NCBI RefSeq assembly: GCF_007673775.1
Contig: NZ_VEAF01000006.1
Span: forward strand, 1-64,000
Reading direction: 5' to 3'
DNA from: Curtobacterium sp. 9128
GTDB lineage: Bacteria; Actinomycetota; Actinomycetes; Actinomycetales; Microbacteriaceae
Length of the DNA stretch: 64,000 bases
Shown piece after piece: positions 25,901-34,472 of the stretch. Position 1 is the stretch's first letter. Each line of letters starts with the position of its first letter. Made by a program: the position numbers and the translations under genes. The notes beneath the pieces were generated by a model. That model saw only the letters and a program-made list of their open reading frames with translations. It did not search any database and had not been told where the DNA came from.

Positions 25901-26929
25901 CTACCCGCGGAGCGGACCGGACCCCGGGACGTTCGTGCCGTCCGCGAAGCCGGCCACCAGCGCACGCAACGCGTCTTCGGAGGTGTGCCGAGCCTCCCAC
26001 CCGAGTTCCGTGCGTGCGCGGTCCGTGCGCATGATCGGCACCGAGGCGGCGATGTCGATCCACCCGGCGTCGGTGGGCTGGATCCGCAGCCGCCAGGTCA
26101 GGGTGACCAGACCACGGAGCAGGCGGAGCGGGATGCGCACCGCACCGCGCATCCCGAGGACCGCGGCGATGCGCGGCGGCGTCAGCACGGGCGCCGCGGC
26201 GATGTTGAACGCACCGCGAGCCCGCCGGTCGACCACGCGCCAGTAGGCGTCGGCGACGTCGTCGGCGTGCACCGCCTGGAACACGAACGGGTACGGCAGC
26301 GGCAGCACCGCCCACCGGACCCAGCGGACGATGCGCATCGGCACGAGCGGGCCGAGGAACAGGCCGTGGATCTCGGCGGCGGCAGCCCGCTGGAAGACCA
26401 GACCGGGGCGCAGCCGTGTGACGACGACGTCCGGGTGTTCCCGTTCGAAGGCGTCCATCGCGCGTTCGTTCTCGGCCTTGTGGATCGCGTAGGTGGCCGT
26501 CGGGATGCCGTCGGTCGGCCAGGACTCGTCGACACGCATCCGCTTGCCCGCGGTGTCCACGCCGCGGTAGGCGCCGACCGACGAGGCGACGACCACCTGG
26601 GGCACCGACTCCCGGGCGACGGCGGCCAGCACGTTCGCGGTGCCGACGACGTCCGTGCGGTGCTGCGCGGGGATGTCGTGCGTCGGCTGGAGCGCCCACG
26701 CCAGGTGGATCACCGCGTCGGCACCGCGGAACACCGAGGCGAGGCGCTCGACCGCGTCCGGCGCGCCGACGTCGACCGAGTGCCACACCGCGTCGCCGTA
26801 CGGCGCGGTGTGGGGGTCCGGCAGACGTCGGGCGACGCCGACGATCTGCACGTCGGGTTCGGCGGCGAGACGGCGGACGACGGCGGTGCCGACGTTCCCC
26901 GTCGCGCCGACGACCACGACGCGGGTCAC
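25901..26929 (-). CDS. NAD-dependent epimerase/dehydratase family protein
   Basis: A 342-residue extended SDR. The nucleotide-binding VVVGATGNVGTAVVRRL opens the protein, VIHLAWALQPTHD and VVASSVGAYRG follow, and the active-site Tyr/Lys lie in TYAIHKAENE. The C-terminal half (GLFLGPLVPMRIVRWVRW) is hydrophobic, as in actinobacterial NAD-epimerases of uncertain substrate. The GTG start overlaps the stop of the zinc alcohol dehydrogenase (GTGA), so the two are coupled. Confidence 0.87.
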   Translation of the reverse strand: MTRVVVVGATGNVGTAVVRRLAAEPDVQIVGVARRLPDPHTAPYGDAVWHSVDVGAPDAVERLASVFRGADAVIHLAWALQPTHDIPAQHRTDVVGTANVLAAVARESVPQVVVASSVGAYRGVDTAGKRMRVDESWPTDGIPTATYAIHKAENERAMDAFEREHPDVVVTRLRPGLVFQRAAAAEIHGLFLGPLVPMRIVRWVRWAVLPLPYPFVFQAVHADDVADAYWRVVDRRARGAFNIAAAPVLTPPRIAAVLGMRGAVRIPLRLLRGLVTLTWRLRIQPTDAGWIDIAASVPIMRTDRARTELGWEARHTSEDALRALVAGFADGTNVPGSGPLRG

Positions 26930-28128
26930 GCTGCTGCCGACGCGGCCATCGCCGGGTCGAGCACGACCTTCACGCAGTCGTCCTCCTTCTTCTGGAAGAC
27001 CTCGTACATGTGGGGCGCGTCCTCGAGGGACACGCGGTGGCTCGTCAGGTCGAGCGTGCCGAGCGGGTCGGTCGGGTCCGACACGAGCGGCATGATGTCG
27101 TCGATCCAGCGCTTCACGTTGCACTGGCCCTCGCGGATGGTGATCTGCTTGTCGAACAGGGTCATCATCGGCATCGGGTCGGCCATGCCGCCGTAGACGC
27201 CGCTGAGCGAGACCGTGCCGCCACGGCGGACGAGGTCGATCGCGGTGTGCACCGCCGCCAGCCGGTCGATGCCCGCCGTCTCGATCGCCTTCCGCGCGAG
27301 GGCGTCGGGCAGCAGACCGGCGGCGCGCTGCGCGAACGCGGCGACCGGGTTGCCGTGCGCCTCCATGCCGACCGCGTCGACGACGGCGTCCGAGCCGCGG
27401 CCGTCGGTGCGGTCGACGAGCTCGGAGACCAGGTCGTCCGACAGGTCGAACGTCTCGATGTCGTACTTCGCGCCGAGGTCACGGCGGACGCCCTCGGGGT
27501 CGACGGCGAGCACGCGGTAGCCGAGGTGCTTGCCGATCCGCGCTGCGAACTGCCCGACGGGGCCGAGGCCGAGCACCGCGAGCGTTCCGCCCTCCGGCAC
27601 GTCGGCGTACTGCACGGCCTGCCACGCCGTCGGCAGGATGTCGCTGAGGAACAGCCAGCGGTCGTCGGGGGTGCCGTCGTCCGGGATCACGATGGGGCCG
27701 TAGTCGGCGTGCGGCACGCGGAGGTACTCCGCCTGGCCGCCGGGGACCTGGCCGTACAGCTTCGTGTAGCCGAAGAGCGCGGCGCCCGAGCCGTACTCGG
27801 TCACCTGGGTGGTCTCGCACTGCGACTGCAGGCCGTTCCGGCACATGAAGCAGTGGCCGCAGGAGATGTTGAAGGGGACGACGACGCGGTCGCCGACCTT
27901 GAGGTTCGTGACGCCGCTGCCGACGGCCTCGACGACGCCCATGGGCTCGTGCCCGAGGACGTCGCCCTTGTCGATGAACGGGCCGAGGACGCCGTAGAGG
28001 TGCAGGTCGGACCCGCAGATCGCGGTGGAGGTGATCCGCACGATCGCGTCGGTGGGGTCGATGATGGTGGGGTCGGGGACGGTCTCGACCGACACCTTCT
28101 GGGTGCCCTGCCAGGTCAGTGCGCGCAT
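26926..28128 (-). CDS. Zinc-dependent alcohol dehydrogenase (glutathione-independent formaldehyde dehydrogenase-like)
   Basis: A 400-residue MDR-family enzyme. Catalytic zinc ligands sit in CGSDLHLYG and GHEPMGVVEAVG; the structural zinc loop is SCGHCFMCRNGLQSQC, and the Rossmann fold has LAVLGLGPVGQFAARIGKHLG. The long C-terminal half is typical of the FdhA/threonine-dehydrogenase-like branch. ATG at 28128 follows AGGAGC. It leads an operon with the epimerase-like gene and perhaps the DUF6314 gene. Aldehyde or alcohol substrate not determined. Confidence 0.92.
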   Translation of the reverse strand: MRALTWQGTQKVSVETVPDPTIIDPTDAIVRITSTAICGSDLHLYGVLGPFIDKGDVLGHEPMGVVEAVGSGVTNLKVGDRVVVPFNISCGHCFMCRNGLQSQCETTQVTEYGSGAALFGYTKLYGQVPGGQAEYLRVPHADYGPIVIPDDGTPDDRWLFLSDILPTAWQAVQYADVPEGGTLAVLGLGPVGQFAARIGKHLGYRVLAVDPEGVRRDLGAKYDIETFDLSDDLVSELVDRTDGRGSDAVVDAVGMEAHGNPVAAFAQRAAGLLPDALARKAIETAGIDRLAAVHTAIDLVRRGGTVSLSGVYGGMADPMPMMTLFDKQITIREGQCNVKRWIDDIMPLVSDPTDPLGTLDLTSHRVSLEDAPHMYEVFQKKEDDCVKVVLDPAMAASAAA

Positions 28129-28458
28129 GAGTGCTCCTGTCGTCGGTGGTCCCTCCGGTCTACGCGCCCACCCCGTGGTGCCCTCCCAGCGCGGCGGACG
28201 AGGTTCCGCAATTCCGGCATCTCGCCCCTCGGACCCGGTCGTTCCCGGAACCCGGGCGGACCTGAGCGGCGAGTCGTGGAACCTCGACCGACGGCACCTC
28301 GCCCACGGCACCTCGCCGACAGCACCGCGCGCAACGGCACCTCGACCAACGGCACCGCGCGCCCGGGCATCGCGCGCCGGGGAGTGGCCGACCGGCCACC
28401 GGACGATCGTCCGGCCGGAGGATGTGTGGGGAACTCGCCTCCGGGACCCTGGTGGACG
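28129..28458. other. 330-base divergent gap with degenerate 15-base repeats
   Basis: Lies between the divergent alcohol dehydrogenase and polysaccharide deacetylase genes. From about 28272 to 28375 it carries five or six degenerate units of roughly 15 bases based on GGCACCTCGACC(A/G)AC, then a GC-rich stretch with GGCCACCGGACGATCGTCCGGCC (a palindromic core CCGGACGATCGTCCGG). Promoters for both genes must lie here; none is clear-cut. Confidence 0.6.
28272..28375. repeat. Degenerate 15-base tandem repeat
   Basis: Successive units read GGAACCTCGACCGAC, GGCACCTCGCCCAC, GGCACCTCGCCGAC, AGCACCGCGCGCAAC, GGCACCTCGACCAAC and GGCACCGCGCGCCC. The units diverge, so this is an old or functionally constrained array rather than recent slippage. 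Confidence 0.6.
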
Positions 28459-29298
28459 ATGAGTCACCGAGTCCCGCGCCCCTCCCGCCGAGCACTGCTG
28501 TCCGGCATCGGCGGCACGGTCGTCGCCGGAGCGCTGGCCGCCTGCTCAGGGGAAGCCGCACCGCGTCCTGGAGCATCGCGCCAGCCCACGACGGCCCCGT
28601 CCGCCGCCGCCGTCGCACCCACGCCGACCCCGACGCCCAGTCCGACACCGTCCACCCCGCCGGTCGTGCTCGAACGCCGGCCGCTGCCCGCGGGGACGAT
28701 CACCGGGCTGCCTGCCGGGACGCCGGGGATCGCGTGGACCGTCGACGACGGCGCCTCGAGTGAGGTCGTCGAGGCGTACGCACGGTTCGCCGCGGAGACC
28801 GGGACACGGCTGACGTTCTTCGTCAACGGCTCTCGCCCGGCCTGGACCGAACACGCCGACCTGCTGCGCCCACTCGTGACCTCCGGACAGGTGCAGCTCG
28901 GGAACCACACGTGGGACCACCCGGCGCTCACGAAGCTGTCCGACCAGGGCATCGTCGACCAGCTGACCCGGAACCACGACTTCATCCGCGACACCTACGG
29001 CGTGGACGCGAAGCCGTACTTCCGGCCGCCGTTCGGGTACCACGACGCCCGGGTCGACGCTGCCGCAGCCCGGGCCGGGTACTCGACCCCGCTCCTCTGG
29101 TACGGATCGCTCGCGGACTCCGGCGACATCACCTCGGACCAGATCGTCGGGTTCGCCGAGCAGTGGTTCCAGCCGGCGCACATCGTGATCGGACACGCGA
29201 ACTTCCCGGGGACGATCGGAGCGCTGCCCCGGCTGCACGCCCTGCTGCAGGAGCGCCAGCTGGCGACCTTCACACTCGACGACGTCTTCCGCCGGTAG
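28459..29298 (+). CDS. Polysaccharide deacetylase family lipoprotein
   Basis: A 279-residue exported protein. The N terminus has twin arginines (PSRRALLSG) and a lipobox ending LAAC near residue 29, followed by a Pro/Thr-rich linker. The NodB-like domain shows the DD motif as AWTVDDGAS, the metal HxxxH as GNHTWDHPAL, and RPPFGYHDARV. It should remove N- or O-acetyl groups from cell-wall or capsular polymer outside the membrane. The usual FDDG is TVDDG here, which keeps both aspartates. Confidence 0.9.
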   Translation: MSHRVPRPSRRALLSGIGGTVVAGALAACSGEAAPRPGASRQPTTAPSAAAVAPTPTPTPSPTPSTPPVVLERRPLPAGTITGLPAGTPGIAWTVDDGASSEVVEAYARFAAETGTRLTFFVNGSRPAWTEHADLLRPLVTSGQVQLGNHTWDHPALTKLSDQGIVDQLTRNHDFIRDTYGVDAKPYFRPPFGYHDARVDAAAARAGYSTPLLWYGSLADSGDITSDQIVGFAEQWFQPAHIVIGHANFPGTIGALPRLHALLQERQLATFTLDDVFRR

Positions 29299-29311
29299 CG
29301 CCGGCCTCCGC

Positions 29312-29938
29312 TCAGCCGAGCTGGCGGAGCCGGTCGCGCTCGCCTGGAGGCAGGTGCTCGGTCGCCGTCTCGAGCGCGCCGCGACCGAGGAACCGCCCCT
29401 GCCGTTCCAGGAACGCCACGAGGTCGTCCTCGGAGGCCCGCTTGCCGGTCTCGCGGAGCACCCACCCGAGCGCCGACTGCACGGTCTCCCCGCGCTCCCG
29501 GACGAGCCGGCCGGCGATCGCGAGCGGGACCTCGGCGTCCCCGGCCTTCGCGAACGCGAGCGTGGCCACCACGGCGATCCGCCGGACCATCGCCACGTCC
29601 GACTTGGCGAGCGCGAACAGCGCGCCGGTCGACCCACCGACGAGCGGTGCGCCGACGAGTTCCTCGGCCGCGAGGTCGGCCAGCACCACGTCGTCGAACC
29701 GCTCGGCCTTCGCCGCGGACAGGTACTCGTCCGTCAGCTCGGGGTCGGCGTGGGCCCGCATCGACTGCACCAGCAGGAGCACCGCCACGAGCCGGGCGCC
29801 GGGTTCCTCGCTCCAGAGCAGCGCGGAGCGTTCGCCCTCGTCGAGGTCGGCGAACCGTCGGGCGACACGGCGCGCAGCCGCGACGTCCCCGGCCGTCCTG
29901 GCGAACGCGACGAGCACCGTCTCCGCGGTCGCACTCAC
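29312..29938 (-). CDS. DNA alkylation repair (AlkD-like) HEAT-repeat protein
   Basis: A 208-residue all-helical protein with the AlkD pattern: WSEEPGARLVAVLLLVQSM, FDDVVLADLAAEELVG, KSDVAMVRRIAVVATLAFAK and VQSALGWVLRETGKR. AlkD proteins excise bulky or cationic alkylated bases without base flipping. The Trp and Asp residues in WVL and SDVAMVRR resemble the active-site track, but single-residue assignment is not safe. The GTG start overlaps the TauE/SafE stop by four bases, an odd operon partner. Confidence 0.82.
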   Translation of the reverse strand: MSATAETVLVAFARTAGDVAAARRVARRFADLDEGERSALLWSEEPGARLVAVLLLVQSMRAHADPELTDEYLSAAKAERFDDVVLADLAAEELVGAPLVGGSTGALFALAKSDVAMVRRIAVVATLAFAKAGDAEVPLAIAGRLVRERGETVQSALGWVLRETGKRASEDDLVAFLERQGRFLGRGALETATEHLPPGERDRLRQLG

Positions 29939-30807
29939 GCGGTCTCCCCCGCGGACGACGACACGGCCGGATCACCCGACGACACGGCCGGGTCACCGCT
30001 CGCGTCCACGTGCGGTCCGCCCGACGTCTCCGCGACCCGGGCCCTCCGGAGCCCGCGCCGCAGCACGATCGCGGCGACGACCACCAGGAACGCCGCGAAC
30101 AACCAGGTCCCGACCCGGGGGTCCACGATCCGGGCGAGCGCGGCACCACCGGGCGAGCAGATCGCCGCGGTGATCCCCACCGTCAGCCCGACGCGCAGGT
30201 CGACGGCACCACGGCGGAGGTTGGCGACGGTCCCGGACACCGACGTCGGCACCATCGTCAGCAACGAGGTGCCCTTCGCGAGCAGGTCACCGGCGCCGAG
30301 CGCCAGCTCCATCCCGGGCACGATGACGACGCCGCCACCGACACCGACGAGCCCGGACAGCACCCCCGACAGGAGCCCGATCCCGAGCAGCACGATCGCC
30401 TCGACGACACCGAAGTGGACGTCGCCGTCCCGCGTCGGCGTGTTCGTGAACAGCGACACCAACACGACGACGATGAAGCCGACGAACACCCACGGCAGGA
30501 CCCGGAGCGGCACGGCGCGCAGGAGGCGAGCGCCGATCGGGGCGCCGACGACGCTGCCCACGGCGAGTGTCAGCGCGGCGAGCCAGTGCACCTGCCCCTG
30601 CACGGCGTAGGTCACCGCACCGACGACGGCCGCGGGGGCGATGGCCACCAGGGAACTCGCCGAGGCGCTGCGCTGGTCCATCTGCAGGAACGCCATGAGT
30701 GCGGGCACCACGATCACACCGCCACCGACGCCGAACAGTCCGGAGAGCACCCCGGCGACGACGCCGATCGCGACGAGCACGAGCAGGCGAGCGGAGCGGG
30801 AGGTCAT
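29935..30807 (-). CDS. TauE/SafE family sulfite exporter
   Basis: A 290-residue membrane protein of eight or nine spans with the twice-repeated family signature GLFGVGGGVIVVPALMAFL near the start and GLVGVGGGVVIVPGMELAL in the middle. Members move sulfite, sulfoacetate or other organic anions. The C-terminal tail carries a short duplicated SGDPAVS sequence. ATG at 30807 starts MTSRSARLLVLVAIG. It is divergent from the peptide operon and its control region. Confidence 0.9.
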   Translation of the reverse strand: MTSRSARLLVLVAIGVVAGVLSGLFGVGGGVIVVPALMAFLQMDQRSASASSLVAIAPAAVVGAVTYAVQGQVHWLAALTLAVGSVVGAPIGARLLRAVPLRVLPWVFVGFIVVVLVSLFTNTPTRDGDVHFGVVEAIVLLGIGLLSGVLSGLVGVGGGVVIVPGMELALGAGDLLAKGTSLLTMVPTSVSGTVANLRRGAVDLRVGLTVGITAAICSPGGAALARIVDPRVGTWLFAAFLVVVAAIVLRRGLRRARVAETSGGPHVDASGDPAVSSGDPAVSSSAGETA

Positions 30808-30863
30808 CGCGACCACGATAACCGGCACCGATCGCCGAGAGCGCGCGCTCCGAGTCCGGCACG

Positions 30864-30927
30864 GTTTTACACGATCGAAACGCAACGTATACAAGCGACG
30901 GAGCGAAGCCGTGATTGTATGCAATCA
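30864..30927 (+). promoter_or_regulatory. Promoter with two GntR/FCD-type boxes ahead of the peptide operon
   Basis: TTTACA (30864-30869), a 16-base spacer and TATACA (30886-30891) make a plausible sigma-70 promoter. The -10 region lies within CGTATACAA, and an inverted repeat TGATTGTATGCAATCA follows at 30912-30927. Both resemble the TNGTATACNA sites of FCD-domain GntR repressors; such a regulator is encoded at the end of this operon. The leader to the first ATG is about 90 bases. Confidence 0.6.
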
Positions 30928-30988
30928 ACCCCGCTCCTGAGCGCGATCCCACAAGGAACGCCACGCACTCCCCAGCATCAGGAACCGC

Positions 30989-32647
30989 ATGTCCTCGATC
31001 AGCCCCCGACGCCGCACCACGCTCCTCGCGCTGCCCGCGGTCGTCATCGCCGCGACGCTCGCCCTCACCGCCTGCGTCCCCGTCCAACGCTCGAAGGCCG
31101 GCGGCACCACCGCCGGCACCGTCACCACCGCGCCGATCGGGAACAAGCAGGTGCGGGAGGGCGGCGACCTCGTGATGGCGCTCTCCGCCGAACCGGACCG
31201 GCTCGACCCGACGACGTCCTCGTCGCTGTACACCCGGTACGTCATGGAGACGATGTGCCAGAAGCTCTACGACATCGACGACCAGGGCACGGTCGTCCCG
31301 ATGCTGGCGACGTCGCTGCCGACCGTGACCGACGGCGGCAGGACCGTCACGTTCCCGGTGAAGACCGGCGTGCACTTCGCGGACGGCACCCCGTTCGACG
31401 CCGCGGCCGTCGTGACGACGCTCGAGCGGAACCTGACGAAGGCGGACTCCAGCCGGAAGAGCGAGCTCGGCCCGGTGACCGACGTCGAGGCGGTCGACGA
31501 CCAGACGGTGCGCCTCCACTACAGCACCCCGTTCGCCCCGATCACGGCGGCGCTCGCAGACCGCGCGGGCATGGTCATGTCGCCGAAGGCCCTCGCGGAG
31601 GAGGGTGACGCGTTCGGTGACGCCCCCGTGTGCGTCGGGCCGTACAAGTTCGTGAAGCGGGTCCCGCAGACCTCGATCCAGGTCGAGCGCGACCCGGAGT
31701 ACTACGACCCGCGGTCGGCGCACTTCGACACGATCACCTACCGGATCATCACCGACGCCAGCATCCGGGCCGCGAACCTGCGGTCGGGCGACGTGCAGGT
31801 GGCGGACAGCATCTCGACGCAGGACGTCGACGACCTCCGGAAGCGGAAGGACCTGACGGTGCTGCGGACCGGGTCGCTCGGCTACCAGGGCATCACGGTC
31901 AACATCGGCAACCAGGACGGTGTCGGCACGGACCCGGACCAGATCGACACCCCGCTGGCGAAGCGCGCCGACGTGCGTCGCGCCCTGTCGATGTCGATCA
32001 ACCGCGCCGAACTCGTGCAGAGCGTGTTCCACGGCTGGGCGGACGTCGCCTGCTCGCCGATCCCGGACACGAGCGTGTTCGCGACGGCCGCGAGCAAGGC
32101 CTGCCCGGCGTACGACCCGGACCGGGCGAAGCAGATCCTGGCGAAGGCCGGCGTCCAGCAGCCGTTCCCGATCGAGATGGAGGTGACGAACACCCCCGAC
32201 ACGGTCCGGTTCGCCCAGGCCCTGCAGGCGCAGGCGCGTGCGGGCGGCTTCGCGATCACGATCACCCCTGTCGAGTACACGACCCTGCTCGACGACCAGA
32301 CCCGGGGCGACTTCCAGGCGCTGCAGCTCGGCTGGTCCGGCCGCGTCGACCCGCACGGCAACATCGGCGGCTTCCTGGCGACCGGCGGCGGCAACAACTA
32401 CGCCGGGTACGGCAACCCCGAGGTCGACGACCTGATCACCCGGGCGGCGCAGGCCACGGACGAGCAGGAGCGTGCCGCGCTGTACGGCGAGATGACCACC
32501 ATCGTGCAGCGCGACGACCCGATCATCTACCTCTACCGGACCCGCAGCATCACGGGTGTCCGGAACGACATCGCGGGCGTCTCGACGTACGCGGACGGGG
32601 TGGTCCGGCTCAGCCAGGCCGCGTTCGTGGAAGGGACGAGCAAGTGA
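30989..32647 (+). CDS. ABC transporter substrate-binding protein, peptide family (SBP_bac_5)
   Basis: A 552-residue lipoprotein with a signal peptide ending LALTAC (about residue 29). The body is a DppA/GsiB-like binding protein: GGDLVMALSAEPDRLDPTTS, FPVKTGVHFADGTPFDAAAV, RRALSMSINRAELVQSVFHG and LQLGWSGRVDPHGNIGGFL. ATG at 30989 follows CAGGAACC. The stop overlaps the first permease (GTGA). It captures the imported peptide outside the cell; the gamma-glutamyltransferase in the operon suggests gamma-glutamyl peptides or glutathione. Confidence 0.93.
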   Translation: MSSISPRRRTTLLALPAVVIAATLALTACVPVQRSKAGGTTAGTVTTAPIGNKQVREGGDLVMALSAEPDRLDPTTSSSLYTRYVMETMCQKLYDIDDQGTVVPMLATSLPTVTDGGRTVTFPVKTGVHFADGTPFDAAAVVTTLERNLTKADSSRKSELGPVTDVEAVDDQTVRLHYSTPFAPITAALADRAGMVMSPKALAEEGDAFGDAPVCVGPYKFVKRVPQTSIQVERDPEYYDPRSAHFDTITYRIITDASIRAANLRSGDVQVADSISTQDVDDLRKRKDLTVLRTGSLGYQGITVNIGNQDGVGTDPDQIDTPLAKRADVRRALSMSINRAELVQSVFHGWADVACSPIPDTSVFATAASKACPAYDPDRAKQILAKAGVQQPFPIEMEVTNTPDTVRFAQALQAQARAGGFAITITPVEYTTLLDDQTRGDFQALQLGWSGRVDPHGNIGGFLATGGGNNYAGYGNPEVDDLITRAAQATDEQERAALYGEMTTIVQRDDPIIYLYRTRSITGVRNDIAGVSTYADGVVRLSQAAFVEGTSK

Positions 32648-33597
32648 TCCGCTACGTCACCACCCGCATCTGGCAGTCGGCGATCACGCTGGTGCTCGCG
32701 TCGGTCGTCGTGTTCGTCGGTGTCCGGCAGCTGCCGGGCGACCCGGCCCTCGCCCTCGCCGGCGAGGAGGCGAGTCCGGCCCGGCTCGCCGCCGTCCGCG
32801 CCCAGCTCGGCCTCGACGACTCGATCGTCGTGCAGTACTGGCGCTTCGTCGTGAACGCCCTGCAGGGCGACCTCGGTCGCTCGACCCGGACGGGCACACC
32901 GGTGACGGAGCTCATCGGCGCGACGCTGCCGGTCACGCTCTGGCTCGCCCTCTACGCGATCGTCGTGGCCGTGCTCGTGGGGGTCGCCCTCGGCACCCTG
33001 GCCGAGCGGTACCGCGGGCAGTGGCCGGAGTGGATGGCGAACGCCGCCGCACTCGTCGGCCTCAGCGTCCCGAACTTCTGGCTCGGGATCCTCGCGATCG
33101 TGTGGCTCGCCGCCGGCCTCGGCTGGTTCCCGGCGTCCGGCTACGTCCCGATGACGGCGAACCCGCTCAGCGCGCTCTACCACCTCACCCTGCCGGCGCT
33201 CATCCTCGGCACGTCGTTGGCCGCCGTCATCATGCGGCAGACCCGCGCGTCGATGATCGAGACGATGAAGACCGACTTCGTCCGCACCGCACGGGCCAAG
33301 GGGCTCAGCCGTGGGCGCGTGCTGTTCCGCTACGGCCTCCGGAACTCGATGATCGTCGTCGTCACGATCGTCGGGCTCCAGCTCGGCGGCCTCATCTCGG
33401 GCGCCGTCGTGACGGAGCGCATCTTCGCCCTGCCCGGGTTCGGCAAGCTCACGCTCGACTCGGTGTTCACCCGCGACTACCCGGTGATCCAGGCCGTCGT
33501 GCTCGTCATCACGGTCGGCTACGTCGTGATCAACCTGGCCGTGGACGTCCTGTACTCGGTCATCAACCCGAAGATCCGCGTGGGAGGCACCGCATGA
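32644..33597 (+). CDS. ABC peptide transporter permease (DppB-like)
   Basis: A 317-residue inner-membrane subunit with six spans. VRQLPGDPALALAGEEASP is the typical extracytoplasmic start of the DppB/GsiC family, and the ATPase-contact EAA loop reads TDFVRTARAKGLSRGRVLFR. GTG at 32644 overlaps the binding-protein stop, and the gene's end overlaps the next permease by ATGA. It pairs with the DppC-like subunit to form the channel. Confidence 0.93.
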   Translation: MIRYVTTRIWQSAITLVLASVVVFVGVRQLPGDPALALAGEEASPARLAAVRAQLGLDDSIVVQYWRFVVNALQGDLGRSTRTGTPVTELIGATLPVTLWLALYAIVVAVLVGVALGTLAERYRGQWPEWMANAAALVGLSVPNFWLGILAIVWLAAGLGWFPASGYVPMTANPLSALYHLTLPALILGTSLAAVIMRQTRASMIETMKTDFVRTARAKGLSRGRVLFRYGLRNSMIVVVTIVGLQLGGLISGAVVTERIFALPGFGKLTLDSVFTRDYPVIQAVVLVITVGYVVINLAVDVLYSVINPKIRVGGTA

Positions 33598-34469
33598 CCA
33601 CCCTGACACCCACGTTCGACCTCGGCTCGAGCCGCGGCCGCGTCTGGAAGCAGATCCGGGCGAACCGGCTGGGCCTGACCGGCGGTGTGATGCTCGCGGT
33701 CGTCGTGCTCGCCGCGCTCACCGCACCGCTCGTCGCACCGCACGACCCCACGCAGACGCACTTCGACCTGCCGTTCCAGGTGCCGTTCACGGTCGGCTTC
33801 GGCCTCGGCACCGACGACCTCGGACGGGACATCCTGTCCCGCACGCTCTACGGCGTGCAGGTCTCGCTCGTCGTCGGGGCGCTCTCGGTGCTCGTCGCCG
33901 TCGTGGTCGGCACGCCCCTCGGCCTCCTCGCCGGGTACTGGCGCTGGCTGGACGCGATCATCTCGCGCCTGACCGACGTGGCACTGGCGTTCCCGTTCCT
34001 CATCATCGCGGTCGGGCTCGCCGCCATCAGCGGACCGAGCCTGTCGAACGCGGTCATCGCGATCGGGATCTCGCACGTCCCGGCGATGATCCGCATCGTC
34101 CGCGGTGAGACGCTCCGCATCACGAGCGCCGACTTCGTGACCAGCGCGAAGACGCTGGACGCCGGCGGCGCCCGCATCATCGCCCAGCACGTCCTGCCGA
34201 ACTGCGTCTCGGCGATCATCGTGCAGGCCACCGTGATCATGCCCGTCGCGGTCATCGGCGAGGCGCTGCTGTCGTTCCTCGGGCTCGGCATCCAGCCGCC
34301 GACGCCGAGTCTCGGCATCATGCTCTCCGACGCCCAGCAGTACCTCGGCCAGGCACCGTGGGCGGCGGTCGTCCCCGGCATCGCGATCGCCGTCATCTGC
34401 CTCGGCTTCAACCTCTTCGGGGACGCCCTGCGCGACGCCCTCGACCCCACCGCATCGACCCGGAAGTGA
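33594..34469 (+). CDS. ABC peptide transporter permease (DppC-like)
   Basis: A 291-residue permease with the DppC/GsiD opening (RLGLTGGVMLAVVVLAALTA, LGTDDLGRDILSRTLYG) and the EAA loop SADFVTSAKTLDAGGARII. Six membrane spans are expected. It overlaps the previous permease by four bases and is 3 bases from the gamma-glutamyltransferase gene, so all are one transcript. Confidence 0.93.
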   Translation: MTTLTPTFDLGSSRGRVWKQIRANRLGLTGGVMLAVVVLAALTAPLVAPHDPTQTHFDLPFQVPFTVGFGLGTDDLGRDILSRTLYGVQVSLVVGALSVLVAVVVGTPLGLLAGYWRWLDAIISRLTDVALAFPFLIIAVGLAAISGPSLSNAVIAIGISHVPAMIRIVRGETLRITSADFVTSAKTLDAGGARIIAQHVLPNCVSAIIVQATVIMPVAVIGEALLSFLGLGIQPPTPSLGIMLSDAQQYLGQAPWAAVVPGIAIAVICLGFNLFGDALRDALDPTASTRK

Positions 34470-34472
34470 CCC

